Shown here: positions 1 through 8,269 of the stretch, piece by piece
How the letters are laid out: every line of letters starts with the position of its first letter
Numbering within the stretch: the first letter of the stretch is position 1
DNA from: Terribium retamae
Lineage (GTDB): Bacteria > Pseudomonadota > Alphaproteobacteria > Rhizobiales > Rhizobiaceae
Assembly (NCBI RefSeq): GCF_022347545.1
Contig: NZ_JAKREW010000016.1
Coordinates: 1 to 64,000 of the forward strand
Direction: 5' to 3'
DNA length: 64,000 nucleotides
Position numbers and translations under genes: made by a program
The notes under the pieces: model-generated
What the model was told of the DNA's origin: nothing
The model's input: the letters and a program-made list of their open reading frames with translations, nothing else
Database searches by the model: none

Positions 1-34
1 CGGCATTTCCATACGCTGGCGTATGGAAATGCCG
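1..34. promoter_or_regulatory. Perfect inverted repeat, likely TetR operator
   Basis: Two 15-base arms (CGGCATTTCCATACG and its exact complement) flank a 4-base loop, CTGG. The repeat ends 20 bases before the ATG of the TetR-family gene. TetR dimers usually bind palindromes in their own promoter, so autoregulation is the natural reading. A terminator for a gene left of the window is possible, but no T-run follows. The assignment to this regulator is inference. Confidence 0.6.
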
Positions 35-54
35 AGACGAGGCGAGGAGCCCAA

Positions 55-627
55 ATGAGCAAACAGAAAACCGCAACAAAGGACTTGAGCAGCCAGGACT
101 GGCTTGTGGCAGCGGTTGCCGCATTGGCAGGGGGCGGAGTGGAAGCCGTCAAGGTGGAGCCGCTTGCCAAGAAGCTCGGGGTCAGCAAGGGCTCGTTCTA
201 CTGGCACTTTAAGGACCGCGCCCAGCTGCTTGCCGCGATTCTGGATTTTTGGGCTGCCGACTTCACGCAGCAGCTTATCGACAATGCCGCCGGGCTCGCG
301 ACCCCAAAGGAACGCTTGCGCCATCTTGCAGGGCAAGCCCTGATCAAGACCGCACTCGGCATCGATTCAGCGCGCGCCGAGGCTGCAATGCAGGCATGGG
401 CAGCCACCGATCCGCGTGTCGGCGCGCGTCTGTGCACGATCGATGCCGCACGTGTCGGCTATCTCGAAACAGAGCTTCTCGATAGCGGACTGACGGTCAG
501 CAAAGCCCGAACTGGAGCAAAGGTGCTCTATCTGGCTTTGCTGGGCCTCTATACGGCGCGCGGCTACAATCAGGACCTTGCCGACGACGACGCTTACCTG
601 GCGCTGGTCGACATGATTCTGGAATGA
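55..627 (+). CDS. TetR/AcrR family transcriptional regulator
   Basis: This 190-residue protein has the usual TetR length. The N-terminal helix-turn-helix lies at about residues 30-62 and includes the family signature LGVSKGSFYWHFKDR. The rest is a helical ligand-binding and dimerisation domain with no recognisable ligand class. A GAGGAG ribosome site lies 5 bases before the ATG. A perfect palindrome just upstream is a likely autoregulatory operator. The gene converges on the FAD-GcvT gene, with 13 bases between stops, so regulation of that gene is not implied by position. Its target may lie to the left of the window. Confidence 0.88.
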   Translation: MSKQKTATKDLSSQDWLVAAVAALAGGGVEAVKVEPLAKKLGVSKGSFYWHFKDRAQLLAAILDFWAADFTQQLIDNAAGLATPKERLRHLAGQALIKTALGIDSARAEAAMQAWAATDPRVGARLCTIDAARVGYLETELLDSGLTVSKARTGAKVLYLALLGLYTARGYNQDLADDDAYLALVDMILE

Positions 628-640
628 GCAATACGCGCCT

Positions 641-3202
641 TCAGCTCCGCGGCTTCAGATTCTCCGGATCGTAGAGCGGCTTGTAGCCGACCCCAACGAC
701 TTCGACGGGATAGGTCTCGCCGAAATATTCGACCTGCAGCTTCTGTCCTTCCTTGGCATGAGCCCAAGGCAGATAGGCCAGAGCAATATTTTTGCCGAGC
801 GTCGGGCCGTAGGCCACGGAAGTGGTGAAAGATCTCCGGCCCAACTCATCGACCAAGGTCTCGCCGGTCGCCGGATCCATCACCGGCATGATGCCGACCG
901 GATAGCGGGCGACGCCTTTGGAATCGATGTTGTTGGTCATCACCAGCGTGCACAGCATCGCGGGCTGATGCTCCCGAGCGCGATGCTCCAGGTGCTTCGC
1001 CTTGCCGCGGAAATCCGCCTCCTTGACCTTCGGACGCTGCAGATCGGATTCGAGCAGATTGTACTCCGTCAAAAGATCGGCGTTCTGCAACCGCAGGCTC
1101 TTTTCCATACGGCGCGAATTGGCATAGGTTTCGACGCCAAACGCCATCACACCGGTTGCGCGCAGCGCATCCCAGACGGCAAGGCCGTCTTCATAGCGCA
1201 TATGCAGTTCCCAGCCCTGCTCGCCGACATAGGAGATGCGGAAAGCCGTCACATCCTTGCCAGCGATCCGGATTGGCTTGATGGCCGCAAAGGGGAAATT
1301 CTCCGGCGCCAGCCCAGCCGGATCCTCGACCACCTTTTGCAAGGTGGCGCGCGCATTGGGTCCCCATATGCCGATGGTCACGAATTTCTCGGTCACGTCG
1401 GTGACGGTTACATCGAAGCCCTTGTCCTCAGCCACTCGCTTCACATAGTGGAAGTCGCGCGGACCGGCATCGGCACCATCGATGACACGGCAGCGGTCGG
1501 CCATGCGGATGACCGTGAGGTCGGCGCGCACCATGCCCTCGTCATCGAGGAAGTGGGTGTAGATGCCCTTGCCGATGTTGTTGTCGCCGCCGATCTTGGC
1601 CGCGCACAGCCATTCCATCAGTTCGACATGGTCGGGTCCTTCCACGTCGAACATGTAGAAATGCGACAGGTTGACGATGCCGCAATCCTCGCTCATGGCA
1701 AGGTGCTCGGCATTCGATACGCGCCAGAAATGGCGATTGTCCCACTCGTTCTCGCGCACCGGCACTCGGTTGCCGTATTTGGCGAGCAGGTGCTCGTTGG
1801 CGGCATAGCCGTGCGCACGCTCCCAGCCGCCGAGTTCCATGAAATAGCCGCCGAGCTCCTTCTCCCGCTCGTAGAAGGGCGAGCGTTTGACGTTGCGGCC
1901 CGTGGCGTAGGGCTCGCGCGGGTGAACGGCCGGCGTGTAGATCTTTTGCGCAGCCTCGCCGCAACGGCCTTCGATGAAGCCTTCCTCGAGCTGATGCGGA
2001 TAGAAGCGGCTGAAGTCGATCGAGGCATGATCGACATGGGTCCGCCCGTCGGTCATCCAGTCGGCGATCAATTTGCCGTAGCCGGGGCCGTCCTTGACCC
2101 AGATGGCGACGGCATACCACAGTCCCCTTACCTTCTGGCTCTCACCGCAGGATGCGCCGCCGGCGGCCGACACCTGAAGCAAGCCATTGAAGGAATGGCC
2201 TTCGTTGTAGCCAATTTCTCCAAGGATCGGCGTCAGCTCGATCGCACGCTCGAGCGGCTCGAGGATCTGTTCCATTTCCAGATCGCGCTGCGAAGGCGAC
2301 AGGCGCGCTTCGTGCTTTTCGAGCAGATCGCGCGGATGGCACAAGCGCGGGTTCTTTTCCTCGTAATAGCCCCACTCGATCTGGCCACCTTCGGTCGTCT
2401 TCGGATCGCCTGTGTCGCGCATATAGGCAGAGTTGCCCTGATCGCGCAGCAATGGCCAGCCGATCTCCTTGCCGGTGCCGGCAAATTCATTGTACGGGCC
2501 GAAAAACGTCAGCGGATGGTCGACCGGCATGACCGGAAGATCCTCGCCGGCCATCTCGGCAATCAGCCTGCCCCAAAGGCCGGCACAGACCACGACATAG
2601 TCGGCTTCAATCGTTCCGCGATCGGTCACCACGCCCTTGATGCGGCCATTCTCGATGACCAGGGACTTCGCCGCCGTATTCGCAAATGCCTGAAGCTTGC
2701 CGGCAGCAACACCCTGGTCCACCAGCTTGCCGGCCACTGTCTGCGAGCGCGGAATGACCAGACCGGCGTCAGGATCCCACAGGCCGCCCTGCACAAGGCT
2801 TTCTTCGATAAGTGGGAATTTCTCCTTGATCTCGGCCGGCTCGATCAATCTTGCGCGCGTGCCGAAGGCCTTGGCAGAAGCCACCTTGCGTTTGATCTCG
2901 TCCATGCGGGTGTCGTCGCCGACCCGCGCAACTTCGAGTCCGCCGATGCGGGCGTAGTGCCCCATCTTGTCGTAGAATTCGAGGGAATAGAGCGAAGTCC
3001 AGCAGGACAGGAAGTCGTGGCTGGTCATGTAGCAGAAGTCGGAAGCGTGCGCCGTCGAGCCGATGTCGGTCGGAATTCCCGACTTGTCGATACCGACGAT
3101 GTCATCCCAGCCGCGTTCGATCAGATGGTGCGCAACCGACGCTCCGACGATGCCTCCCAACCCGATTATGACGACCTTCGCCTTTGTCGGGAACCCTGCC
3201 AT
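641..3202 (-). CDS. FAD-dependent oxidoreductase fused to GcvT domain (demethylase-like)
   Basis: The 853-residue protein has an N-terminal DAO-type FAD domain (about 1-390, dinucleotide motif near residues 14-20), a short FAO_M linker, and a GcvT/GCV_T_C folate-binding half (about 445-850). This is the architecture of dimethylglycine and sarcosine dehydrogenases, which demethylate N-methyl amino acids and pass the one-carbon unit to tetrahydrofolate. Two related proteins in this window read TWHAAG at the flavin-attachment region. This one reads STAHAS, keeping a His near residue 52 but losing the Trp and Gly, so the substrate may differ. The ATG at 3202 is chosen because the GxGxxG fold starts right after it; an upstream alternative start would add 25 unconserved residues. 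Confidence 0.8.
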   Translation of the reverse strand: MAGFPTKAKVVIIGLGGIVGASVAHHLIERGWDDIVGIDKSGIPTDIGSTAHASDFCYMTSHDFLSCWTSLYSLEFYDKMGHYARIGGLEVARVGDDTRMDEIKRKVASAKAFGTRARLIEPAEIKEKFPLIEESLVQGGLWDPDAGLVIPRSQTVAGKLVDQGVAAGKLQAFANTAAKSLVIENGRIKGVVTDRGTIEADYVVVCAGLWGRLIAEMAGEDLPVMPVDHPLTFFGPYNEFAGTGKEIGWPLLRDQGNSAYMRDTGDPKTTEGGQIEWGYYEEKNPRLCHPRDLLEKHEARLSPSQRDLEMEQILEPLERAIELTPILGEIGYNEGHSFNGLLQVSAAGGASCGESQKVRGLWYAVAIWVKDGPGYGKLIADWMTDGRTHVDHASIDFSRFYPHQLEEGFIEGRCGEAAQKIYTPAVHPREPYATGRNVKRSPFYEREKELGGYFMELGGWERAHGYAANEHLLAKYGNRVPVRENEWDNRHFWRVSNAEHLAMSEDCGIVNLSHFYMFDVEGPDHVELMEWLCAAKIGGDNNIGKGIYTHFLDDEGMVRADLTVIRMADRCRVIDGADAGPRDFHYVKRVAEDKGFDVTVTDVTEKFVTIGIWGPNARATLQKVVEDPAGLAPENFPFAAIKPIRIAGKDVTAFRISYVGEQGWELHMRYEDGLAVWDALRATGVMAFGVETYANSRRMEKSLRLQNADLLTEYNLLESDLQRPKVKEADFRGKAKHLEHRAREHQPAMLCTLVMTNNIDSKGVARYPVGIMPVMDPATGETLVDELGRRSFTTSVAYGPTLGKNIALAYLPWAHAKEGQKLQVEYFGETYPVEVVGVGYKPLYDPENLKPRS

Positions 3203-3450
3203 TGCGTGCCACTCCGAGATGATGCTCGCGCGCACACTATAGGGCGTCGTGACATGATTGCAGCCTGTTTGCGACATTGCAAAAAAGCGGCGCGACGCAC
3301 CACGAAAACCATATCCAGATTGGTGGCAGGCGTCGAAACGGCGAGGTAGCGGGGCACACTTCGTTTGCTGTTGTCGGGCGAAGCGGCATCATAAAGCACA
3401 AAAGGCCGGAACGCATGTCCGGCCTTACCTGTCGCAACAAGCACTCGAGT

Positions 3451-3714
3451 TTATTTTACGGTCGCATTGCCACCCGAGATCACGATGGTCTCGGAACCGG
3501 TCAGCGCTTCGAGGTCGCCATTGGGCAAGGTCACGAAACAGCCGCTGGCGCAAAACTCGACCGTCTCGCCGCCCGCAAGCGTCAACTCGCTCTTGCCGCC
3601 GCCTTCGGTGACGATGAGCGTGCGCGTCTCATTGTCCTTGTTGACTGCGCTGGCTGTATGGCCCACCGCGCTCGCGGCGATGAGAGCGACGGCGGCGATG
3701 AGGATCTTCCACAT
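3451..3714 (-). CDS. Small exported protein of unknown function
   Basis: The 87-residue product starts with a clear signal peptide (MWKILIAAVALIAASAVG) and a probable cleavage site after about residue 23. The mature part of about 64 residues is small, beta-rich looking and acidic, with two cysteines (about 55 and 59) that could form a disulfide in the periplasm. I do not recognise the family. The ATG at 3714 is preferred because the signal peptide begins there; an upstream in-frame start would place charged residues before it. It stands alone between two minus-strand genes. Confidence 0.6.
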   Translation of the reverse strand: MWKILIAAVALIAASAVGHTASAVNKDNETRTLIVTEGGGKSELTLAGGETVEFCASGCFVTLPNGDLEALTGSETIVISGGNATVK

Positions 3715-3807
3715 GGCAATTCCGGTGTTTCCACCGCCTCTGTTGCGTTCGCGAGGCATTTTCGCCCTTCGCAATCAAGCTTATAGGACAATCAAGCTGA
3801 ACCGCAA

Positions 3808-3824
3808 CTGAATGCCTCATTCAG
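3808..3824. terminator. Small hairpin between minus-strand genes
   Basis: CTGAATG and CATTCAG form a perfect 7-bp stem with a 3-base loop. It lies between the start of the small exported protein gene and the stop of the MscS-type gene. No T-run follows on either strand, so its role as a terminator is weak. Confidence 0.3.
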
Positions 3825-3853
3825 GCCGCAATCGGTTTTAGCCGGCGCGAACG

Positions 3854-6484
3854 CTAGGTTGGATCGGGCCGGCGCGGCTTGCGGCGGTTCTTCGGCTGGT
3901 TGCGCTCGGCCTCTTCCTTCGCTGCCTGTTCCTCCGCATGCAGCGCTTCCGTCTTGTCGTCATCTGTCGGCCAGGGTTCCTTCTCGGCGTGGGGCACCTG
4001 CTGGCGCGGCGCCGACGGGATCTCGATGCCTTCCTTGTCGAAAGCATCGATGATGGCGAAACGGATATCGTTCTGCACCGAGCCGCCATTCAAGATGTCA
4101 GCCAGGAAGACGCGGATTTCGAAATCCAGCGCGTTCTGGCCGAAATTGACGAATTGAACGAAGGGTTCCGGGTTCTTCAGAACCAGTTGATGCCCCCGCG
4201 CGATTTCGAGCAGGATCTCATGCACGCGCCGGACGTCCGAGCCGTAGGCGACGCCGACCTTGATCTCGACACGGCCCAGCTTGTTGCGGTGCGTCCAGTT
4301 GCCGACGGCGCTGTTGATCAAGTTGGAGTTCGGCAGGATAACCGACTGGCGCTGGAAGGTTTCGATCTCGGTAGCGCGCACGCTGATCTTTTTGACGGTA
4401 CCGCTGACGTCGCCGGCAACGATCCAGTCGCCCACCTTGAATGGCCGCTCGGCCAGCAGGATCAGGCCCGAGACGAAGTTGGAAACGACGTTCTGCAGGC
4501 CGAAACCGAGACCGAGGGAAAGACCACCGGCGATGAGCGCGAGGTTCGAAAGATTGATGCCGGCCGATGAGATACCCACGACTGCCGCCAGCGCCATGCC
4601 GGCATAGCCGACCACCAGACGGATCGAATTACGGACGCCGGTATCGACCTTGCCGCGCGCCATCACGGAATCGTCGAGCCAGGACTGGAACCAACGCGTC
4701 AGGAAGTAGCCGAGAATGAAGACGATGAGGCCCGTGAGAATGCCGAACAGCGAAATCGTTACGGACCCGACAGTGACACCCGTCGCAATCCTGTAGGCCC
4801 AGGCCTGGATATCGGCGAACTGGAAGCCCCACATCAGAAGCAGCATCGGCAGGAAGACGACGACGATCAGCAGATTGAGAGCGATGCTTGTCGCCAGCCC
4901 CAATTGATCGAGCGTGCCTTCTTCCAGGCTCGTCCGACCGGCAATCCAGCGCCCCACCGAAGTTTCCGCAAAACCGCCCTCTGCGCCGATGGCCCGGGCT
5001 GACAGGAAGCCGATATACGCCGTGATCAGCAGCGTGCTGGTCACCACGATCTGGCCGGCCAGGAAATTGGCGAAACCGATATAGCCCAGCAAAGCGGCAA
5101 CGATGGTTATGATTCCCAGCGCATAGGCGAGGAACCGCAGCCAGGCCGGCCATGGCCGCCATTCGCCGGATTTCGCACGGAACGGCCGCACCAGGCCCAT
5201 CATGATCAGGATCAGGCCGACGATGATGGTCGCGACAAAGCTGCGCCCGACGGTGAGCGACAGCGGCGAGCCCATCTGTTCGTTCACCACGGCCAGGAAG
5301 CCATTGACCCCCAGCACCACGGCCATGGCGGTGGACAACGCCACCAGCCAGCGCGCCGGACCGGATTCGACCGGAATCAGCCGCCAGTTGGGTACGTTCG
5401 GGGAGAGCGCGGCATTGGTCAGGCGATAAACACAGAACACGATCAGGATGACGCCAATGATCGAACGCAGGAAGAGGCCGATGTCGCCTCTCAGCACCGC
5501 ATAATAATCGTAGAAGAAATAGGCCAATGTCAGGAAGACACCGAGGCCGAACGTCGGCAACAAGGTTGACCAGAATGCAGCCGACAAGCGGCTGAGATAG
5601 GTCGGTTCCTCGACGGCCGGGTCGGGCTCGAAGATGCGTCCGAAGATACGCCGCACCAGGATATGCAGGATCAGCGCCGCCGCCAGCGCCATCAGCGTTG
5701 CTGCCAGCGCGGCCTGGTATTTGAATTTCAGGACGAAGGAGAACCAGGACGAAACGGCGCTATACAGATTGGAAAATTCGGCATTCGCGTCGACGGCAAG
5801 CTTGGTGCTCAAAAGATCGTTCAGCGCATAACGCTTGGTGAGAGTCTTGCGAAACAGCTCGCCGCGCAGGGTGGAAATCTTGTCGCCCATCGTCGCAATA
5901 CGAACCGAAAGCGTCTGGGCACCCGCGACGATTGCATTGATTTCGGCTTTTTCAGTCGTCAGCGCCTTCCGCTCCGTCGCGACGATATCGGGCTCGGCCG
6001 GCTGGCCCTGAGCGGGCGGCGGCCCCAACTGCTCAAGGCGGGCGTTGATTTCGGTCAGTCGCGGCCGAAAGACGGTGGCCGTGCCGAGCGCCTGCCTGGA
6101 GAGATCTTCCAGCTCGGTGCGGATCTCAACCAACGCACTGTCGTCTTCCTGGTTGTCGTCAATCTGTTTGGCGAAATCATCGGTTTTCGCGACAAGGTCC
6201 TTGAGCGCCTTCTGTTGTTCCGCGACAAGCTCATCGGATGGCTGTGCCTGCACAGGTGCAGCCTGCGGAGCCGGCGGTGCAGCCTGCACGGGCGGCTGAG
6301 AGGGTTGAGCGGTCCCATTCGGAGCAGCTTGTTGTGGCGCCGTCTGCTGGCTGGGCTGCGGAGCTGGAGCGGCCGGCTGGGCGGTTTCGCCAAGCAGCGG
6401 AATACCGGTCTGCGCCAGCACCAGCGCTGGCATCGCCACGGTAAGAACCAGGACAAGCAAAAGACGGACAAATCGAAAAAGCAT
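3854..6484 (-). CDS. DUF3772/MscS-type mechanosensitive channel protein
   Basis: The 876-residue protein belongs to the large MscK-like class. It has a signal peptide (residues 1-24), a Pro/Ala/Gln-rich linker (about 30-80), a periplasmic helical region matching DUF3772 (about 90-220), about ten hydrophobic segments, and a C-terminal MscS pore and beta domain. The pore-region motif GLSLGLGFGLQNVVSNF is near residue 655. The C-terminus is a highly charged tail of about 45 residues. Such channels release solutes on hypo-osmotic shock from the inner membrane. The ATG at 6484 gives a standard signal peptide; a longer frame reaches 6547 without adding a recognisable feature. Confidence 0.88.
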   Translation of the reverse strand: MLFRFVRLLLVLVLTVAMPALVLAQTGIPLLGETAQPAAPAPQPSQQTAPQQAAPNGTAQPSQPPVQAAPPAPQAAPVQAQPSDELVAEQQKALKDLVAKTDDFAKQIDDNQEDDSALVEIRTELEDLSRQALGTATVFRPRLTEINARLEQLGPPPAQGQPAEPDIVATERKALTTEKAEINAIVAGAQTLSVRIATMGDKISTLRGELFRKTLTKRYALNDLLSTKLAVDANAEFSNLYSAVSSWFSFVLKFKYQAALAATLMALAAALILHILVRRIFGRIFEPDPAVEEPTYLSRLSAAFWSTLLPTFGLGVFLTLAYFFYDYYAVLRGDIGLFLRSIIGVILIVFCVYRLTNAALSPNVPNWRLIPVESGPARWLVALSTAMAVVLGVNGFLAVVNEQMGSPLSLTVGRSFVATIIVGLILIMMGLVRPFRAKSGEWRPWPAWLRFLAYALGIITIVAALLGYIGFANFLAGQIVVTSTLLITAYIGFLSARAIGAEGGFAETSVGRWIAGRTSLEEGTLDQLGLATSIALNLLIVVVFLPMLLLMWGFQFADIQAWAYRIATGVTVGSVTISLFGILTGLIVFILGYFLTRWFQSWLDDSVMARGKVDTGVRNSIRLVVGYAGMALAAVVGISSAGINLSNLALIAGGLSLGLGFGLQNVVSNFVSGLILLAERPFKVGDWIVAGDVSGTVKKISVRATEIETFQRQSVILPNSNLINSAVGNWTHRNKLGRVEIKVGVAYGSDVRRVHEILLEIARGHQLVLKNPEPFVQFVNFGQNALDFEIRVFLADILNGGSVQNDIRFAIIDAFDKEGIEIPSAPRQQVPHAEKEPWPTDDDKTEALHAEEQAAKEEAERNQPKNRRKPRRPDPT

Positions 6485-6698
6485 GGACCGGCAACCCGCG
6501 AAGCAACCACAAAGGTTGCGGAATCTTGCCTTTGATAGAGACGGCATTGGGGCGGAGCAAGCAGCTTCGCGGCTCGGCGTGCTGGTCGGTCAGTCGAAAA
6601 GCCGTGGCGCAATTCTGGCTTTGGCTGCAAAGCAGGCTCTATAGTCTCTCGCTCAAATGAGTTATCCGAGCCGCATGCGGATTCGGGATGGAGTTGGC

Positions 6699-7958
6699 AT
6701 GGCGGAATATTCGGCTCTCTCGCTGCTGCGCAATGCGCTGTCCGGCAACAAGGATTGGAAGCCCGCCTGGCGCAAGCCCGCTCCCAAGGCTTCTTATGAC
6801 GTGGTGATTATCGGCGGTGGTGGTCACGGCCTTTCCACTGCCTACTATCTCGCCAAGGAATACGGCATCACCAATGTCGCGGTGGTCGAAAAGGGTTATC
6901 TCGGCTCCGGTAATGTCGGCCGCAACACGACGGCCGTGCGCTCCAACTATCTGCTGCCGCCCAATACTCGTTTCTACGAACATTCGATGAAGTTGTGGGA
7001 GAACCTCTCCCATGATCTCAACTACAATGTGATGTTCTCGCAACGTGGTGTGCTCAACCTTGCGCACACGCCGGCCCAGCTCGACGATTATGCCCGTCGG
7101 GGCAATTCCATGCGTCACCAGGGTGTCGATGCAGAACTGATGTCGGTTGCTGAAATCAAGCGGCTGATGCCGTCGATCGATGTATCGGCCAGCGCGCGTT
7201 TTCCCATTCTAGGCGGATTGATGCAGCCGCGCGCCGGCACTGCACGCCACGACGCCGTCGCTTGGGGCTATGCACGCGGCGCAGACCGGCGCGGCGTCGA
7301 CATCCTGGAGAATTGCGAAGTCACCGGTTTTCTGCGCGACGGTGATCGTGTCACCGGCGTCGTGACCAGCCGCGGCGAAATCCGCGCCAAGAAGGTGGCT
7401 CTCGCCGCTGCCGGCAGCACCGGCCGCGTCATGCAGCTTGCCGGCATCGACAGGCTGCCGATCGAGAGCCACGTGCTGCAAGCCTTTGTCTCGGAATCGC
7501 TAAAACCCTTCCTCGACACCGTCGTCACCTTTGGCATGGGCCATTTTTACATGGGCCAGTCCGACAAGGGCGGCCTGATCTACGGCGGGGATCTCGACGG
7601 CTACAATTCCTATGCCCAGCGTGGCAACCTGCCGATCGTGGAAGAAGTGATGGCCGAAATGCTGGCGCTGTTCCCAAGCCTCGCCAGCGTTCGCATGCTG
7701 CGCTCCTGGGCAGGTGTCTGCGACATGTCGATGGACGGCTCCCCCATCATCACGACGGGCCCCCTGCCTGGCATGTATCTCAATTGCGGCTGGTGCTACG
7801 GCGGCTTCAAGGCGACACCTGCCTCGGGCTTCTGTTTTGCCCATACCATCGCGCGCGATGAGCCGCATGAACTCAACGCCGCCTTCACGCTCGACCGCTT
7901 TTATCGCGGCGCTGTCATCGACGAGAAGGGCCAGGGCGCGACGCCCCGCCTGCATTAG
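6699..7958 (+). CDS. soxB: Sarcosine oxidase subunit beta
   Basis: This 419-residue DAO-family subunit opens with the family-typical start YSALSLLRNALSG, then a dinucleotide-binding GGGGHG motif near residues 39-44. It contains the TARHDAVAWGYARG segment, where a His (about 184) matches the covalent FMN histidine of characterised heterotetrameric sarcosine oxidases. The complex oxidises sarcosine to glycine, with formaldehyde or 5,10-methylene-THF and H2O2 as other products. It is the first gene of soxBDAG. The ATG at 6699 fits family length; ATGs at 6657 and 6675 would add short unconserved extensions. Confidence 0.95.
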   Translation: MAEYSALSLLRNALSGNKDWKPAWRKPAPKASYDVVIIGGGGHGLSTAYYLAKEYGITNVAVVEKGYLGSGNVGRNTTAVRSNYLLPPNTRFYEHSMKLWENLSHDLNYNVMFSQRGVLNLAHTPAQLDDYARRGNSMRHQGVDAELMSVAEIKRLMPSIDVSASARFPILGGLMQPRAGTARHDAVAWGYARGADRRGVDILENCEVTGFLRDGDRVTGVVTSRGEIRAKKVALAAAGSTGRVMQLAGIDRLPIESHVLQAFVSESLKPFLDTVVTFGMGHFYMGQSDKGGLIYGGDLDGYNSYAQRGNLPIVEEVMAEMLALFPSLASVRMLRSWAGVCDMSMDGSPIITTGPLPGMYLNCGWCYGGFKATPASGFCFAHTIARDEPHELNAAFTLDRFYRGAVIDEKGQGATPRLH

Positions 7959-7966
7959 GACCGACC

Positions 7967-8269
7967 ATGCTGCTCACTTGCCCCTATTGCGGCCCGCGAG
8001 ACGTGTCCGAGTTCACCTATCAAGGTGACGGCAACCGTCAGCGCCCTGCCCCCGAAGCGCAGGACCTGCAGGCTTGGAATGAATATGTCTACGATCGGCA
8101 TAATCCTGCCGGTGACCACAATGAGGTCTGGCAGCATTCGGGCGGCTGCCGCAGCCACATCCGCGTGACCCGCAACACGATGACTCATTCGGTTTCGAGC
8201 GCCGTGCCGGCGCGCGGAGATGTCCATCATCGCGCAACCGAGCGGCGCAAGCCGGGAGCCAAGGCATGA
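7967..8269 (+). CDS. soxD: Sarcosine oxidase subunit delta
   Basis: The 100-residue product has the expected size for the small zinc subunit. The zinc ligands are visible: CPYC at residues 5-8, then His57 and Cys61 in WQHSGGCRSH. It starts 8 bases after soxB, and its last 4 bases overlap the start of soxA (ATGA), indicating translational coupling. It has no catalytic role of its own and stabilises the heterotetramer. Confidence 0.95.
   Translation: MLLTCPYCGPRDVSEFTYQGDGNRQRPAPEAQDLQAWNEYVYDRHNPAGDHNEVWQHSGGCRSHIRVTRNTMTHSVSSAVPARGDVHHRATERRKPGAKA

Noticed and set aside
758..3349. 863-codon open frame on the plus strand opposite the first FAD-GcvT gene
   Set aside because: It has no recognisable domain, while the minus-strand frame encodes a full two-domain enzyme; it is an antisense shadow.
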